Below are positions 1-10,061 of a stretch of 64,000 nt of DNA, one piece after another. Each line of letters starts with the position of its first letter. Within the stretch, counting starts at the first letter, position 1. The stretch comes from JACVRX01 sp046726315 (GTDB lineage Bacteria > Actinomycetota > Actinomycetes > Jiangellales > Jiangellaceae). Below the pieces are notes generated by a model. It did no database searches. It was not told where the DNA came from and saw only the letters and a program-made list of their open reading frames with translations. A program made the position numbers and the translations under genes. The stretch is taken from positions 62,001 to 126,000 of the forward strand of contig JBKPAG010000007.1 in assembly GCA_046726315.1 (NCBI GenBank), in the 5' to 3' direction.

Positions 1-546
1 CGCGGCGGTCTCGCCGGCACGGTGTTCGAGATCGACGATCGGTTCACCGGCTACGACGCCGCAAGCATCGCGGCGGCCGGGTTCGAGGGCGGCAAGATGC
101 TGCTGCGCATCGACCCGGACGACCCAGCCACCGCGCCAACGCTAGAGGCGAGCGCACGGGCGGTGAGCGAGCTCGCGGATCGCCGGCTGATCGCCATGGT
201 CGAGCCGTTCGTGTCGCACCGGGTCGACGGACGGGTGAAGAACCAGCTCACGTCCGAGGCGATGACCCGCGCGGTCACGGTCTCCGCCGGCCTGGGTACC
301 ACGTCGGCCTACACCTGGCTCAAGGTCCCCGTCGTCGACGACATGGAACGGGTGATGGCTGCGACGACGCTGCCAGCGCTGATCCTCGGCGGTGAGGTCA
401 GCGGGGATCAGGAGGCCGCGGTCGAGAGCTGGAAGAAGGCGCTGGAGCTGCCCACGGTCCAGGGGTTGGTGATCGGCCGCTCCCTGCTCTATCCGCCGGA
501 CGACGACGTGGCGGCTGCGGTCGATGCGGCGGTGGAGCTCTTGTGA
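1..546 (+). CDS. Cgl0159-type (beta/alpha)8 aldolase-like protein, 5' end cut by window
   Basis: The frame is open from the first base, so the start lies upstream; 181 codons are visible. The sequence resembles the Cgl0159 family of (beta/alpha)8 proteins related to DeoC/LacD aldolases, which sit in actinobacterial inositol clusters and are the best candidate there for the IolJ step (cleavage of 2-deoxy-5-keto-gluconate 6-phosphate). A lysine in a TWLKVP context (codon at 321-323) is the likely Schiff-base residue. The GGEVSG and GLVIGRSLL segments fit the phosphate-binding end of such barrels. The stop overlaps the iolB start by 4 bp (GTGA), so the two are translationally coupled. The aldolase role is inferred from family and context. 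Confidence 0.75.
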   Translation, partial: RGGLAGTVFEIDDRFTGYDAASIAAAGFEGGKMLLRIDPDDPATAPTLEASARAVSELADRRLIAMVEPFVSHRVDGRVKNQLTSEAMTRAVTVSAGLGTTSAYTWLKVPVVDDMERVMAATTLPALILGGEVSGDQEAAVESWKKALELPTVQGLVIGRSLLYPPDDDVAAAVDAAVELL

Positions 547-1442
547 GCGGCATGCGAGCGACGACGGCGCTGCCTGCCCACGTGCCCGCGGGCACGGCGG
601 CGGACGCCGGGTTCTCGCTGTTCGTGACACCGGGGCGGGCCGGCTGGGCCTTCTGCGGCATGCGGGTGCTGGAGCTCGGCGCTGGTCGGTCGTTCACCGT
701 TGACACCCAGGACGACGAAATGATCGTGCTCCCGCTGGCCGGGTCGTGTCAGGTGTCCTGCGACGGCGAGGGTTTCGAGCTGCGCGGTCGCGACAGTGTC
801 TTCGCCGCGGTGGCCGACTTCGTCTATGCGCCACGAGACTGCCGAGTCGAGATCCAGTCGGCGGAGGGCGGTCGGTTCGCCCTGCCGACGGCGCGGGCCG
901 CCCGACGGCTGCCGGCGCGGTACGGCTCCGCTTCGGACGTCGCCGTCGAGCTACGGGGCGCCGGCAACGCCAGCCGCCAGGTCAACAACTTCTGTTCACC
1001 GGAGGCCTTCGACGCCGACCGGTTGATCGCCGTCGAGGTCCTGACGCCGGGTGGCAACTGGTCGTCCTACCCGCCGCACAAGCACGACGAGCAACGTGAA
1101 GACGAGTCCGCGCTCGAGGAGATCTACTACTTCGAGGTTTCCGGTGACGGTCCGGCGTACCAGCGTGTGTACGGTTCCGGGCCCGGTCGCGAGATCGACC
1201 TGTGTGCCGAGGTCCGCACCGGCGACACAGTGCTGATCCCGTACGGCTACCACGGGCCGTCAATGGCCGCGCCCGGATATGACCTCTACTACCTCAACAT
1301 CATGGCCGGGCCGGGGGAGCGGGTGTGGCGCTTCCGCGACGACCCCGCACACGCCTGGATCCGGGGCAGCTGGGCCGACCTGACCGTCGACGCTCGTCTT
1401 CCGTTGACGTCGGCGCCCGATGACCAACCGGAGCGCTCATGA
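543..1442 (+). CDS. iolB: 5-deoxy-glucuronate isomerase
   Basis: IolB converts 5-deoxy-D-glucuronate, the product of IolD, to 2-deoxy-5-keto-gluconate in the cytoplasm. The 299-aa protein has the normal length and the two-part cupin fold. Metal-ligand candidates lie in the HKHDE segment near residue 180, in the following EEIYYF segment and in GYHG near residue 237. The start is a GTG overlapping the previous stop, and the stop overlaps the iolD ATG by 4 bp. Its place between the aldolase-like gene and iolD is the standard inositol order, so the identification is firm. Confidence 0.95.
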   Translation: MSGMRATTALPAHVPAGTAADAGFSLFVTPGRAGWAFCGMRVLELGAGRSFTVDTQDDEMIVLPLAGSCQVSCDGEGFELRGRDSVFAAVADFVYAPRDCRVEIQSAEGGRFALPTARAARRLPARYGSASDVAVELRGAGNASRQVNNFCSPEAFDADRLIAVEVLTPGGNWSSYPPHKHDEQREDESALEEIYYFEVSGDGPAYQRVYGSGPGREIDLCAEVRTGDTVLIPYGYHGPSMAAPGYDLYYLNIMAGPGERVWRFRDDPAHAWIRGSWADLTVDARLPLTSAPDDQPERS

Positions 1443-3468
1443 GCACAGGCACTACTCGCCGGCTGACCGTCGCGCAGGCGGTCGTGCGCTTCCTCGCGAA
1501 CCAGTACAGCGAGCGCGACGGCATCGAGCAGCGCCTCATCGCCGGCTGCTTCGGCATCTTCGGGCACGGCAATGTCGCGGGGCTCGGCCAAGCCCTACTT
1601 GAAGATGAGCGAGCGAATGCCGGGGGGAACGCGGGCGGCGGAGCCCCCCGCGGGTTGCCAAATGCCGGGGGGAACGCGGGGGGCGGAGCCCCCCGCGGGT
1701 TGCCAAATGCCGGGGGGAACGCGGGGGGCGGAGCCCCCCGCGGGTTGCCATACCACCAGGGGCGCAACGAGCAGGCCATGGTGCACACCTCGGTGGCCTA
1801 CGCCCGGATGAAGGACCGCCTGTCGACGTTCGCGTGCACGGCATCGGTGGGCCCGGGGGCGACCAACATGCTTACCGGCGCTGCTCTGGCGACGATCAAC
1901 CGGCTCCCGGTTCTGCTTCTACCCGGCGACATCTTCGCGACCCGGGTGTCGAGCCCGGTCCTCCAGGAGCTCGAGGATCCCACCGGCTACGACATCTCCG
2001 TCAACGATGCGTTCCGGCCGGTCTCCCGCTTCTTCGACCGGGTGTGGCGGGCGGAGCAGTTGCCGCAGGCACTGCTCGGAGCGATGCGGGTGCTCACCGA
2101 CCCAGTCGATACGGGCGCCGTGACGATCGCGCTGCCGCAAGACGTGCAGGCCGAGGCATACGACTGGCCAGAGGCGCTGTTCGGCAAGCGGGTCTGGCAC
2201 GTTCCCCGTCCGGTGCCAGAACCTTCCGCGCTGGCCCGGGCGGTGGCAGTGATCCGGGAGGCCAAGCGGCCGCTGATCGTGGCCGGCGGCGGGGTGATCT
2301 ACTCGCAGGCGACTGAAGCCCTGCGCGAGTTCGTCGAGGCCACGGGCATCCCGGTCGGCCAGAGCCAGGCCGGTAAAGGGGCGCTTCCATACGATCACCC
2401 GCTGTCCCTCGGCGCAATCGGCAGCACCGGCACCACCGCAGCGAACCGGCTGGCCCGGGAGGCCGACGTCGTCATCGGGATTGGCACCAGGTACAGCGAC
2501 TTCACCACCGCGTCGCGAACGGCGTTCGGCAACCCTGACGTGCGGTTCGTCAACATCAACGTTGCCGCCTTCGACGTCGCGAAACACGCCGCGGTGGGTG
2601 TCGTCGCCGACGCCCGCGAGGCGCTCGTCGCGTTGGGGGAGGCATTGTCCGGGTGGCGGGTCGGCGACGAATATCGCAACCGGGCTGCGGAGCTGGTGCG
2701 TGAGTGGGATGAGATCGTCGAAGGCGCCTACACCCAGGGGCACCGGCCGCTTCCCGCCCAATCGGAGGTCATCGGCGTCGTCAACGACGTGTCCGACGCC
2801 CGCGACGTCGTGGTGTGCGCTGCGGGCTCGATGCCAGGGGACCTACACAAGCTGTGGCGCACGCGTGACCCGAAGGGCTACCACGTCGAGTACGGATACT
2901 CCTGCATGGGCTACGAGATTGCCGGCGGGCTGGGGATCCGGATGGCTTGCCCGGACCGCGACGTATTCGTCATGGTGGGCGACGGCTCGTACCTGATGAT
3001 GGCCCAGGAGCTGGTCACGGCCGTCCAGGAGCATCTCAAGATCATCGTGGTGCTGGTGCAGAACCACGGGTTCGCTTCGATCGGCGAGCTGTCCGACGCT
3101 GTCGGCGCCCAGCGGTTCGGCACCTGGTATCGCTACCGCAACCCCGAAACCGGCCGTCTGGACGGCGGCATCCTGCCGGTGGACCTCGCGGCGAACGCCG
3201 AGAGCCTCGGCGTGCGAGTGCTCCGGGCGAAGACCATGGACGAGTTCCGCCCTGCCGTGCAGGAGGCGAAGAAGTCCGACGCCGACGGTCCGGTCATGGT
3301 GCATGTCGAAACCGATCCGCTGGTCCCGGCACCGAGCAGCGAGTCGTGGTGGGACGTGCCGGTCGCCGAGGTGGCCGAGTTGAGCGCAACCCGTGACGCG
3401 AGAAGGACCTACGCCGAGAACAAGTCGAACCAGCGACTGTATTTGTCGAGCGAGTCGGGAGGACGCCC

Positions 3469-3472
<4 letters not shown>
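1439..3472 (+). CDS. iolD: 3D-trihydroxycyclohexane-1,2-dione hydrolase carrying an in-frame repeat insertion
   Basis: IolD is a ThDP-dependent enzyme that hydrolyses the C-C bond of the cyclic diketone to give 5-deoxy-glucuronate. The ThDP motif is clear (GDGSY near residue 513, followed about 25 residues later by QNHG), and the N-terminal RNEQ and IGP/VGPG segments match the family. The protein is 677 aa, longer than the 654-aa paralogue at 20719 and than typical members (about 620-650 aa). The excess is three tandem copies of a 15-residue Gly/Ala/Pro segment at residues 60-104, just before the conserved QGRNEQ that contacts the cofactor pyrimidine in this superfamily. The frame is intact. 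Whether the enzyme tolerates the insertion cannot be told from sequence. It overlaps both neighbours by 4 bp. Confidence 0.93.
1616..1750 (+). repeat. Three tandem 45-bp palindromic units inside iolD
   Basis: Three directly repeated 45-bp units occupy 1616-1660, 1661-1705 and 1706-1750, in phase with the codons of iolD. Units 2 and 3 are identical. Unit 1 differs at one base (C at 1636 instead of G), which is silent. Each unit encodes NAGGNAGGGAPRGLP. Units 2 and 3 each hold a perfect 10-bp inverted repeat, CGCGGGGGGC and GCCCCCCGCG around a GGA loop; unit 1 has one mismatch. The length is a multiple of three with no stop, so the gene stays open. I saw no second copy in the window. Confidence 0.97.
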
Positions 3473-4965
<1,493 letters not shown>

Positions 4966-4973
4966 GAGATCTC

Positions 4974-5909
4974 ATGACCACACCGGCACCGGGCGGATCC
5001 GTCGACCTGTCGCGTATCACGCTCGGAACGGCACCGGACTCGTGGGGTGTGTGGTTCCCCGACGACCCGCAGCAGGTGCCGTGGGAGCGGTACCTCGACG
5101 AGATGGTGCAAGCCGGGTACACCTGGACTGAGCTCGGGCCTTACGGCTATCTGCCGACAGAGCCTGGCCAGCTGCGGGACGAGCTGGCGAGCCGCGGCAT
5201 TTCCCTGTCCGGTGGCGCGGTGTTCGCTGGCGTACACCGCGGCGCCGACGCACTCGACCAGGCGATCGAGGATTGCCGTGCGGAGTCCCGGCTCTTGACG
5301 GCGCTCGGCGCGCGCTACCTGATCCTGCTGCCGGAGCAGTACACGGACATGCACGGTGGTGACGTGCTCGAGGCGAGCCGGCTGGAGCCGGAACAGTGGC
5401 ACGCCTTGACCACCGGCATGTCCCGGCTCGGCAGCGTCCTCGCCGACGAGTTCGGCCTCCGCTTGGTATTTCACTCGCACGCGGACAGTCACGTCGGTAC
5501 CCAGGAACAGATCGAGCAGTTCCTGGAGGACACCGACCCGGCAACGGTGTCGCTGTGCCTCGACACCGGGCACGTGTCCTACTACGAAGGAGACAACGTC
5601 GCGATCATCCGGAAGAACCCCGACCGGATTGGTTACGTCCATCTCAAACAGGTCGACCCGGACGTCCGGCAACGCGTGCAGGACGAGGCACTGTCCTTCG
5701 CCGAAGCCGTTCGCCTGGGAGCCATGGTCGAGCCGCCCATGGGCGATCCCTCGATGCCGCCGCTGCTCGAGGCGTTGGCCGATCTGACCACAGACCTGTT
5801 CGCCATCGTGGAGCAGGACCTGTACCCATGCGACCCGGATGTGCCGCTGCCGATCGCAACTCGGACCAGGCAGTATTTCAACGGTCTAGGGGTGGGCCCT
5901 GGTCCGTGA
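4974..5909 (+). CDS. IolE-like sugar phosphate isomerase/epimerase (TIM barrel)
   Basis: A 311-aa xylose-isomerase-like TIM barrel of the IolE/IolH/IolI group. The GTAPDSWGVW opening is close to the PISWG signature of inosose dehydratase, and the metal-ligand candidates are spaced as in the family: Glu in TELGP, His in FHSHAD, Asp and His in CLDTGH, Glu in VEQDL. It follows mmsA by only 8 bp, with AGGAG across the mmsA stop as ribosome site for the ATG. It probably acts as inosose dehydratase or inosose isomerase. A second, more canonical iolE lies at 27451, so which of the two performs the dehydration is unclear. Confidence 0.85.
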   Translation: MTTPAPGGSVDLSRITLGTAPDSWGVWFPDDPQQVPWERYLDEMVQAGYTWTELGPYGYLPTEPGQLRDELASRGISLSGGAVFAGVHRGADALDQAIEDCRAESRLLTALGARYLILLPEQYTDMHGGDVLEASRLEPEQWHALTTGMSRLGSVLADEFGLRLVFHSHADSHVGTQEQIEQFLEDTDPATVSLCLDTGHVSYYEGDNVAIIRKNPDRIGYVHLKQVDPDVRQRVQDEALSFAEAVRLGAMVEPPMGDPSMPPLLEALADLTTDLFAIVEQDLYPCDPDVPLPIATRTRQYFNGLGVGPGP

Positions 5910-5956
5910 CTTCTCGACCCGCCCACCCTGTCCCGACGACACCCAATTGGAGCACC

Positions 5957-5973
5957 GGCACCGGGCCGGTGCC
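5957..5973 (+). promoter_or_regulatory. Inverted repeat upstream of the ABC binding-protein gene
   Basis: GGCACCGG and CCGGTGCC flank a single G, giving a 17-base palindrome in the 83-bp gap between the isomerase and the binding-protein gene. It sits 20 bases before the start and just upstream of the AAGGAG ribosome site. It could be an operator or an mRNA 5' hairpin that sets binding-protein expression. No clear promoter boxes were recognised beside it, so the role is inference. Confidence 0.35.
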
Positions 5974-5992
5974 ACATCAAGGAGAAGGGCAC

Positions 5993-6991
5993 ATGATCAA
6001 ACAGAGACGAGCGCTCCTGGTGGGCGCATTGTTCAGCGGCGCGGTGTTGGCGTTTGCTGGCTGCAGTAGCGGGGGAGGTGCGCAGGAAGAGGAGCCGGCC
6101 GCCGGCGACACCGATGCTCCGGCGGCCGCGCCGAGCGGCCTGACCTTCGCCATGATCACGCATGAGGCACCTGGGGATACCTTCTGGGACAAGATCCGCA
6201 ACGGTGCCGAGGCGGCGGCCGAACGGCTCGGTGTGGAGCTGAATTACCAGGCCGACCCGGATGCTGCCGGACAGTCCACGCTGGTGCAGAACGCCATCGA
6301 TTCCGACGTGGATGGGCTGGCGGTGACGCTGGCGGCCTCTGAGGCGATCCAACCAGCAGTGCAGGCGGCGATCGATGCGGGTATCCCGACGGTCGCGTTC
6401 AACCAGGGGTTCGACACCTGGCAGGAGTACGGCGCGATGATGTACTTCGGGTCGGACGAGACGCTCGCCGGCGAGACAGTGGGCGAGCGGATCGGTGAAG
6501 AGGGCGGTCAGAAAACCCTGTGCATAATCCAGGAACAGGGTTCGGCGGCACTGGAAGCGCGGTGCGCCGGCGTCAAGGCGACGTTCCCGAACACGGAGAA
6601 CATCAACGTCGAAGGTACTGACCTGCCGGGAACACAGGCGGCGCTGACGGCAAAGCTGCAGGAGGACACCGAGATCACGCATTTGGTCGCGTTGGGTGCT
6701 CCGATCGCGCTGGCTGGGCTGGACTCGATCGAGCAAGCGAACAGTCAGGCCACGATGGTGACGTTCGACCTGAACCAGGATGCAGCGCAGGCCATCCAGG
6801 ACGGCACGATTCTGTTCTCGGTCGATCAGCAGCCGTATGTGCAGGGGTTCATGGCAGTGACGTCGTTGTGGCTGAACGTGACCAACGGCAACGACATCGG
6901 TGGTGGGCTGCCGGTGTTGACCGGTCCGTCGATCGTCGACCAGAGCAACATCGAGCAGATCCTGCCGTACACGGCGAACAACACCCGCTAG
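5993..6991 (+). CDS. ABC transporter substrate-binding lipoprotein (inositol/sugar type)
   Basis: A 332-aa periplasmic-binding-protein-like lipoprotein. The first 24 residues are a signal peptide with positive residues, a hydrophobic stretch and a lipobox ending at Cys24 (FAGC), followed by a Ser/Gly and Glu/Ala-rich tether. The mature part has the two-lobed fold of the ribose/galactose-binding family (FAMITH opening, QNAIDSDVDGLAV, SVDQQPYVQG near the C-terminus). It would present the substrate to the permease encoded next. AAGGAG lies about 8 bases before the ATG. The inositol specificity is inferred from the operon. Confidence 0.92.
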   Translation: MIKQRRALLVGALFSGAVLAFAGCSSGGGAQEEEPAAGDTDAPAAAPSGLTFAMITHEAPGDTFWDKIRNGAEAAAERLGVELNYQADPDAAGQSTLVQNAIDSDVDGLAVTLAASEAIQPAVQAAIDAGIPTVAFNQGFDTWQEYGAMMYFGSDETLAGETVGERIGEEGGQKTLCIIQEQGSAALEARCAGVKATFPNTENINVEGTDLPGTQAALTAKLQEDTEITHLVALGAPIALAGLDSIEQANSQATMVTFDLNQDAAQAIQDGTILFSVDQQPYVQGFMAVTSLWLNVTNGNDIGGGLPVLTGPSIVDQSNIEQILPYTANNTR

Positions 6992-7029
6992 GTGCATCGG
7001 GGGCCGGCCCGGGTCGGCCCCCTGGGCAC
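6992..7029 (+). promoter_or_regulatory. Strong hairpin between binding-protein and permease genes
   Basis: GGGGGCCG (6999-7006) pairs with CGGCCCCC (7015-7022) around an 8-base loop, and an outer GTGC/GCAC pair closes the structure after a small internal loop. It begins right after the binding-protein stop. There is no T-run, so full termination is not expected. Hairpins in this position in sugar ABC operons often stabilise the upstream mRNA or cut read-through, which keeps binding protein in excess over the membrane parts. That role is inferred. Confidence 0.5.
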
Positions 7030-7055
7030 TTGTCCTTCGTTGAGGGAGCGATGCC

Positions 7056-8114
7056 ATGAGTCAAACTGTTGAGACTGCTCCTCCGCCACCGGCGGCGGAT
7101 GAGCCGGTCGAACGTAAGTCATTGCTGACGATTCTGATCCACCGCCCCGAGGTGGGAGCGTTGGTGGCAGCGTTGGCGATCTTCGTGTTTTTCTTCGCGG
7201 TGGCCGAGCCGTTCCGTTCGGTGGCCGCATTCTCGACGGTGCTGTATGACAGTTCGACCATCGGGATCATGGCCGTGGGTGTGGCGCTGCTGATGATCGG
7301 TGGGGAGTTCGACCTGTCCGCCGGGGTGGCAGTGATCACAGCCGCGTTGACCGCGGCGATGTTCAGCTATGAGCTGAGCCTGAACCTATGGGTGGGTACG
7401 ATCGTCGCGCTGGTGCTGGCGTTGATGATCGGGTACTGGAACGGCTGGCTGACGATGCGCACTGGCATCCCCAGCTTCCTGATCACCTTGAGCACATTCT
7501 TCATGCTGCAAGGCCTCAACCTCGGCGTCACCAAGCTCCTCACCGGCACCGTCGCCACGACGAACATCTCGAACATGGACGGGTTCGGTGCGCTGGAGTG
7601 GATCTTCGCTTCGTCGTTCACGATCGGCGATCTCACCGTTCGCATCACGGTGGTGTGGTGGCTTCTGTTCACGGCGATCGCCACCTGGCTGCTGTTGCGT
7701 ACCCGGGTGGGGAACTGGATCTTCGCCGTAGGCGGCAACGCGGCCAGCGCTCGGGCGGTTGGAGTCCCGCTGAACCGAGTCAAGATCGGCCTGTTCATGG
7801 GGGTCGGCTTCCTGGCCTGGTTCTACGGCATGCACCGGCTGTATGCGTTCAGCACCGTGCAGTCCGGGGAAGGCGTGGGCAACGAGTTCCTGTTCATCAT
7901 CGCCGCAGTGGTCGGCGGGTGCCTGCTGACCGGGGGCTACGGTTCGCCGATCGGGGCCGCGATCGGCGCGTTCATCTTCGGCATGACCCGCCAGGGCATC
8001 GTGTACGCCGGCTGGGACGCGAACTGGTACCGGTTCTTCCTGGGGGCGATGCTCCTGCTGGCCGTGCTGGTGAACCTGTGGGTCCGCAACTACGCCACTT
8101 CTCGACGGAGTTGA
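7056..8114 (+). CDS. ABC sugar transporter permease (RbsC/FrcC type)
   Basis: A 352-aa integral membrane protein of the BPD_transp_2 family. A short charged N-terminus (about residues 1-28) precedes a series of hydrophobic segments, about eight to ten by eye. The GEFDLSAG segment near residue 85 and the GGCLLTGGYGSPIGA segment near 285 are family landmarks. It forms the membrane channel of the importer with the adjacent lipoprotein and ATPase. A GAGGGAG site precedes the ATG. The stop lies 6 bp before the ATPase start. Confidence 0.93.
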   Translation: MSQTVETAPPPPAADEPVERKSLLTILIHRPEVGALVAALAIFVFFFAVAEPFRSVAAFSTVLYDSSTIGIMAVGVALLMIGGEFDLSAGVAVITAALTAAMFSYELSLNLWVGTIVALVLALMIGYWNGWLTMRTGIPSFLITLSTFFMLQGLNLGVTKLLTGTVATTNISNMDGFGALEWIFASSFTIGDLTVRITVVWWLLFTAIATWLLLRTRVGNWIFAVGGNAASARAVGVPLNRVKIGLFMGVGFLAWFYGMHRLYAFSTVQSGEGVGNEFLFIIAAVVGGCLLTGGYGSPIGAAIGAFIFGMTRQGIVYAGWDANWYRFFLGAMLLLAVLVNLWVRNYATSRRS

Positions 8115-8120
8115 CCGATC

Positions 8121-9041
8121 ATGACTGATACTGCTACCGGGCCGGTTCCGGCCCGCACCGAGACCGGCGCGCCGTTGATCGAGATGACGGGCGTGGGCAA
8201 ATTCTACGGCGCCATCCGGGCGTTGGAGGGGATCGACCTGAAGGTCGACTCCGGGGAGATCACCTGTGTGCTGGGTGACAACGGCGCCGGTAAGTCCACC
8301 CTGATCAAGATCATGTCCGGGTTGCATCAGCACAGTGAGGGCACCGTGCGGGTCGACGGGGACGAGATCAAGTTCAACTCACCGCGGGATGCGCTGGCGA
8401 TGGGGATCGCCACCGTCTATCAGGACCTGGCCGTGGTGTCGCTGATGGAGGTGTGGCGCAACTTCTTCCTCGGCTCGGAGAAACGCAAGCGCTACGGGCC
8501 GATCAACCCGCTGGCCATCGACGACATGCGTGACACCGCCAAGGACGAACTCGCCAAGATGGGGATCAACCTCAAGGACATCAACCAGCCGATCGGCACC
8601 CTGTCCGGTGGGCAACGGCAGTGTGTGGCAATCGCCAGGGCGGTGTACTTCGGCGCCCGGGTGCTGATCCTGGACGAGCCCACTGCGGCGCTCGGGGTCA
8701 AACAGTCCGGGGTGGTGCTCAAATACACCGCCCGGGCCCGCGACGCTGGGCTCGGGGTGGTGTTCATCACCCACAACCCACACCACGCGTACCTGGTCGG
8801 CGACCACTTCGTGGTGCTCAAACTCGGCCAGATGATCCTCGACGCGCACCGCGACGAGATCAATCTGGCTGACCTGACCAGCCTGATGGCCGGCGGCGAC
8901 GAACTGGAAACCCTCTCCCACGAACTCGCCCGCGAAGGCGCCGTCGACACTCAGACCATCCGGGAGATCGAAGACACCGAACGCGCCGCCGAAGAAACCG
9001 TCGGCGAGGTCAGCCAGGCCCGGCAGGAGCCCAATCCATGA
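8121..9041 (+). CDS. ABC transporter ATPase, single-domain (FrcA type)
   Basis: A 306-aa ATPase with one nucleotide-binding domain: Walker A GDNGAGKST near residue 54, signature LSGGQRQ near 158, Walker B VLILDEPTAAL near 178, and a switch histidine in FITHN. Most ribose-type sugar importers use a fused two-domain ATPase of about 500 aa, so this one must work as a homodimer, as in the FrcA-type systems. An acidic tail of about 45 residues (EIEDTERAAEET) follows the domain and may be disordered. The stop overlaps the downstream iolG ATG by 4 bp. Confidence 0.93.
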   Translation: MTDTATGPVPARTETGAPLIEMTGVGKFYGAIRALEGIDLKVDSGEITCVLGDNGAGKSTLIKIMSGLHQHSEGTVRVDGDEIKFNSPRDALAMGIATVYQDLAVVSLMEVWRNFFLGSEKRKRYGPINPLAIDDMRDTAKDELAKMGINLKDINQPIGTLSGGQRQCVAIARAVYFGARVLILDEPTAALGVKQSGVVLKYTARARDAGLGVVFITHNPHHAYLVGDHFVVLKLGQMILDAHRDEINLADLTSLMAGGDELETLSHELAREGAVDTQTIREIEDTERAAEETVGEVSQARQEPNP

Positions 9042-10054
9042 CCGTTCGCGTCGGAGTCATCGGCGTCGGCATGATCGGCCAAGACCACATCCGCCGGCTC
9101 ACCCAGCTGTTATCAGGGTCCGACGTGGTCGCCGTAACCGATGTCGACGTTGCTCGGGCGCGGGAGGTGGCCGACGGTCTGCCCAGTGGGCGTGTCCACG
9201 ACACCGGGCAGGCCGTCATCGACGACGACGATGTGGATGCGGTGCTGGTGACATCATGGGGGCCGACCCACGAGGAGTACGTGCTCGCCTCGATCGAGGC
9301 GAGCAAGCCGGTCTTCTGCGAGAAGCCGCTGGCCAGCACGCAAGAGGCATGTCTGCGGATCATCGACGCCGAGGTGGCGGGCGGTCGCCGCCTCGTGCAG
9401 GTCGGCTACATGCGCCGGTACGACCCTGCGTACCGGGCTTTGAAGGAAGTTGTGGGCAGTGGAGCCATCGGCGCTCCACTGCTCGTCCATTCACGGCACC
9501 GCAACCCCTCGGTGCCGGAGTACTACACCCGCGAAATGGCGATCACCGACACCGCCGTCCACGACTTCGACGTCGTCCGCTGGCTGCTCGACGAGGAGAT
9601 CGTCGCGACGACCGTGTTGGTGCCGCGCCGGAACCGACACGGCGGCGACCTTCAGGACCCGTTGCTGATGCTGCTGGAGACCGAGAGCGGTGTGCTCGCC
9701 GACGTCGAGACCTCGGTAAACATCCGGTATGGCTACGACATCCGCGGTGAGGTAGTGGGCGAGGACGGAACCGCGGCCCTCGGTGACACCAGCCCGGTGG
9801 TGGTCCGCCGGGAGGGCACCTTCGCCGGACGGGTGCCCGCTGACTGGCGGGAACGGTTCATCCGCGCGTACGACATCGAGTTCCAGGAGTGGGTTGACAC
9901 CCTTGCCTCCGGCGGGGATCCTACGGGGCCGTCTTCGTGGGACGGGTACGCCGCAGCGGTCGTCTCCGACGCCGCTGTCGAAGCGCTGCGCACAGGCGCC
10001 CGTACCGTGGTCCAGCTGCGCGACAAGCCCGACCTCTACGCCAAGGAGCAGTGA
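9038..10054 (+). CDS. iolG: Inositol 2-dehydrogenase-type oxidoreductase (Gfo/Idh/MocA)
   Basis: A 338-aa NAD(P)-dependent oxidoreductase. The Rossmann start (VGVIGVGMIGQDH), the EKPL motif near residue 94 and the DTAVHDFDVVRW segment near 170 are the hallmarks of IolG, which oxidises myo-inositol to scyllo-inosose. The HDFD histidine and the EKP lysine are the expected catalytic pair. It is coupled to the ABC ATPase and followed 7 bp later by an isomerase. Other inositol isomers or related sugars remain possible substrates. Confidence 0.88.
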   Translation: MTVRVGVIGVGMIGQDHIRRLTQLLSGSDVVAVTDVDVARAREVADGLPSGRVHDTGQAVIDDDDVDAVLVTSWGPTHEEYVLASIEASKPVFCEKPLASTQEACLRIIDAEVAGGRRLVQVGYMRRYDPAYRALKEVVGSGAIGAPLLVHSRHRNPSVPEYYTREMAITDTAVHDFDVVRWLLDEEIVATTVLVPRRNRHGGDLQDPLLMLLETESGVLADVETSVNIRYGYDIRGEVVGEDGTAALGDTSPVVVRREGTFAGRVPADWRERFIRAYDIEFQEWVDTLASGGDPTGPSSWDGYAAAVVSDAAVEALRTGARTVVQLRDKPDLYAKEQ

Positions 10055-10061
10055 GTCGGAC

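Noticed and set aside
1616..1750. CRISPR-like array
   Set aside because: The three units are directly adjacent with no spacers, in phase with a coding frame, and no cas genes are present.
6992..7029. Rho-independent terminator after the binding-protein gene
   Set aside because: The stem is strong but no T-run follows, and permease and ATPase clearly belong to the same transport operon; it was kept as a regulatory hairpin.
7386..8333. A 315-codon minus-strand frame across the permease and ATPase
   Set aside because: The composition is His/Asp/Arg/Gln-rich, typical of antisense of membrane protein genes, and the plus-strand genes are certain.
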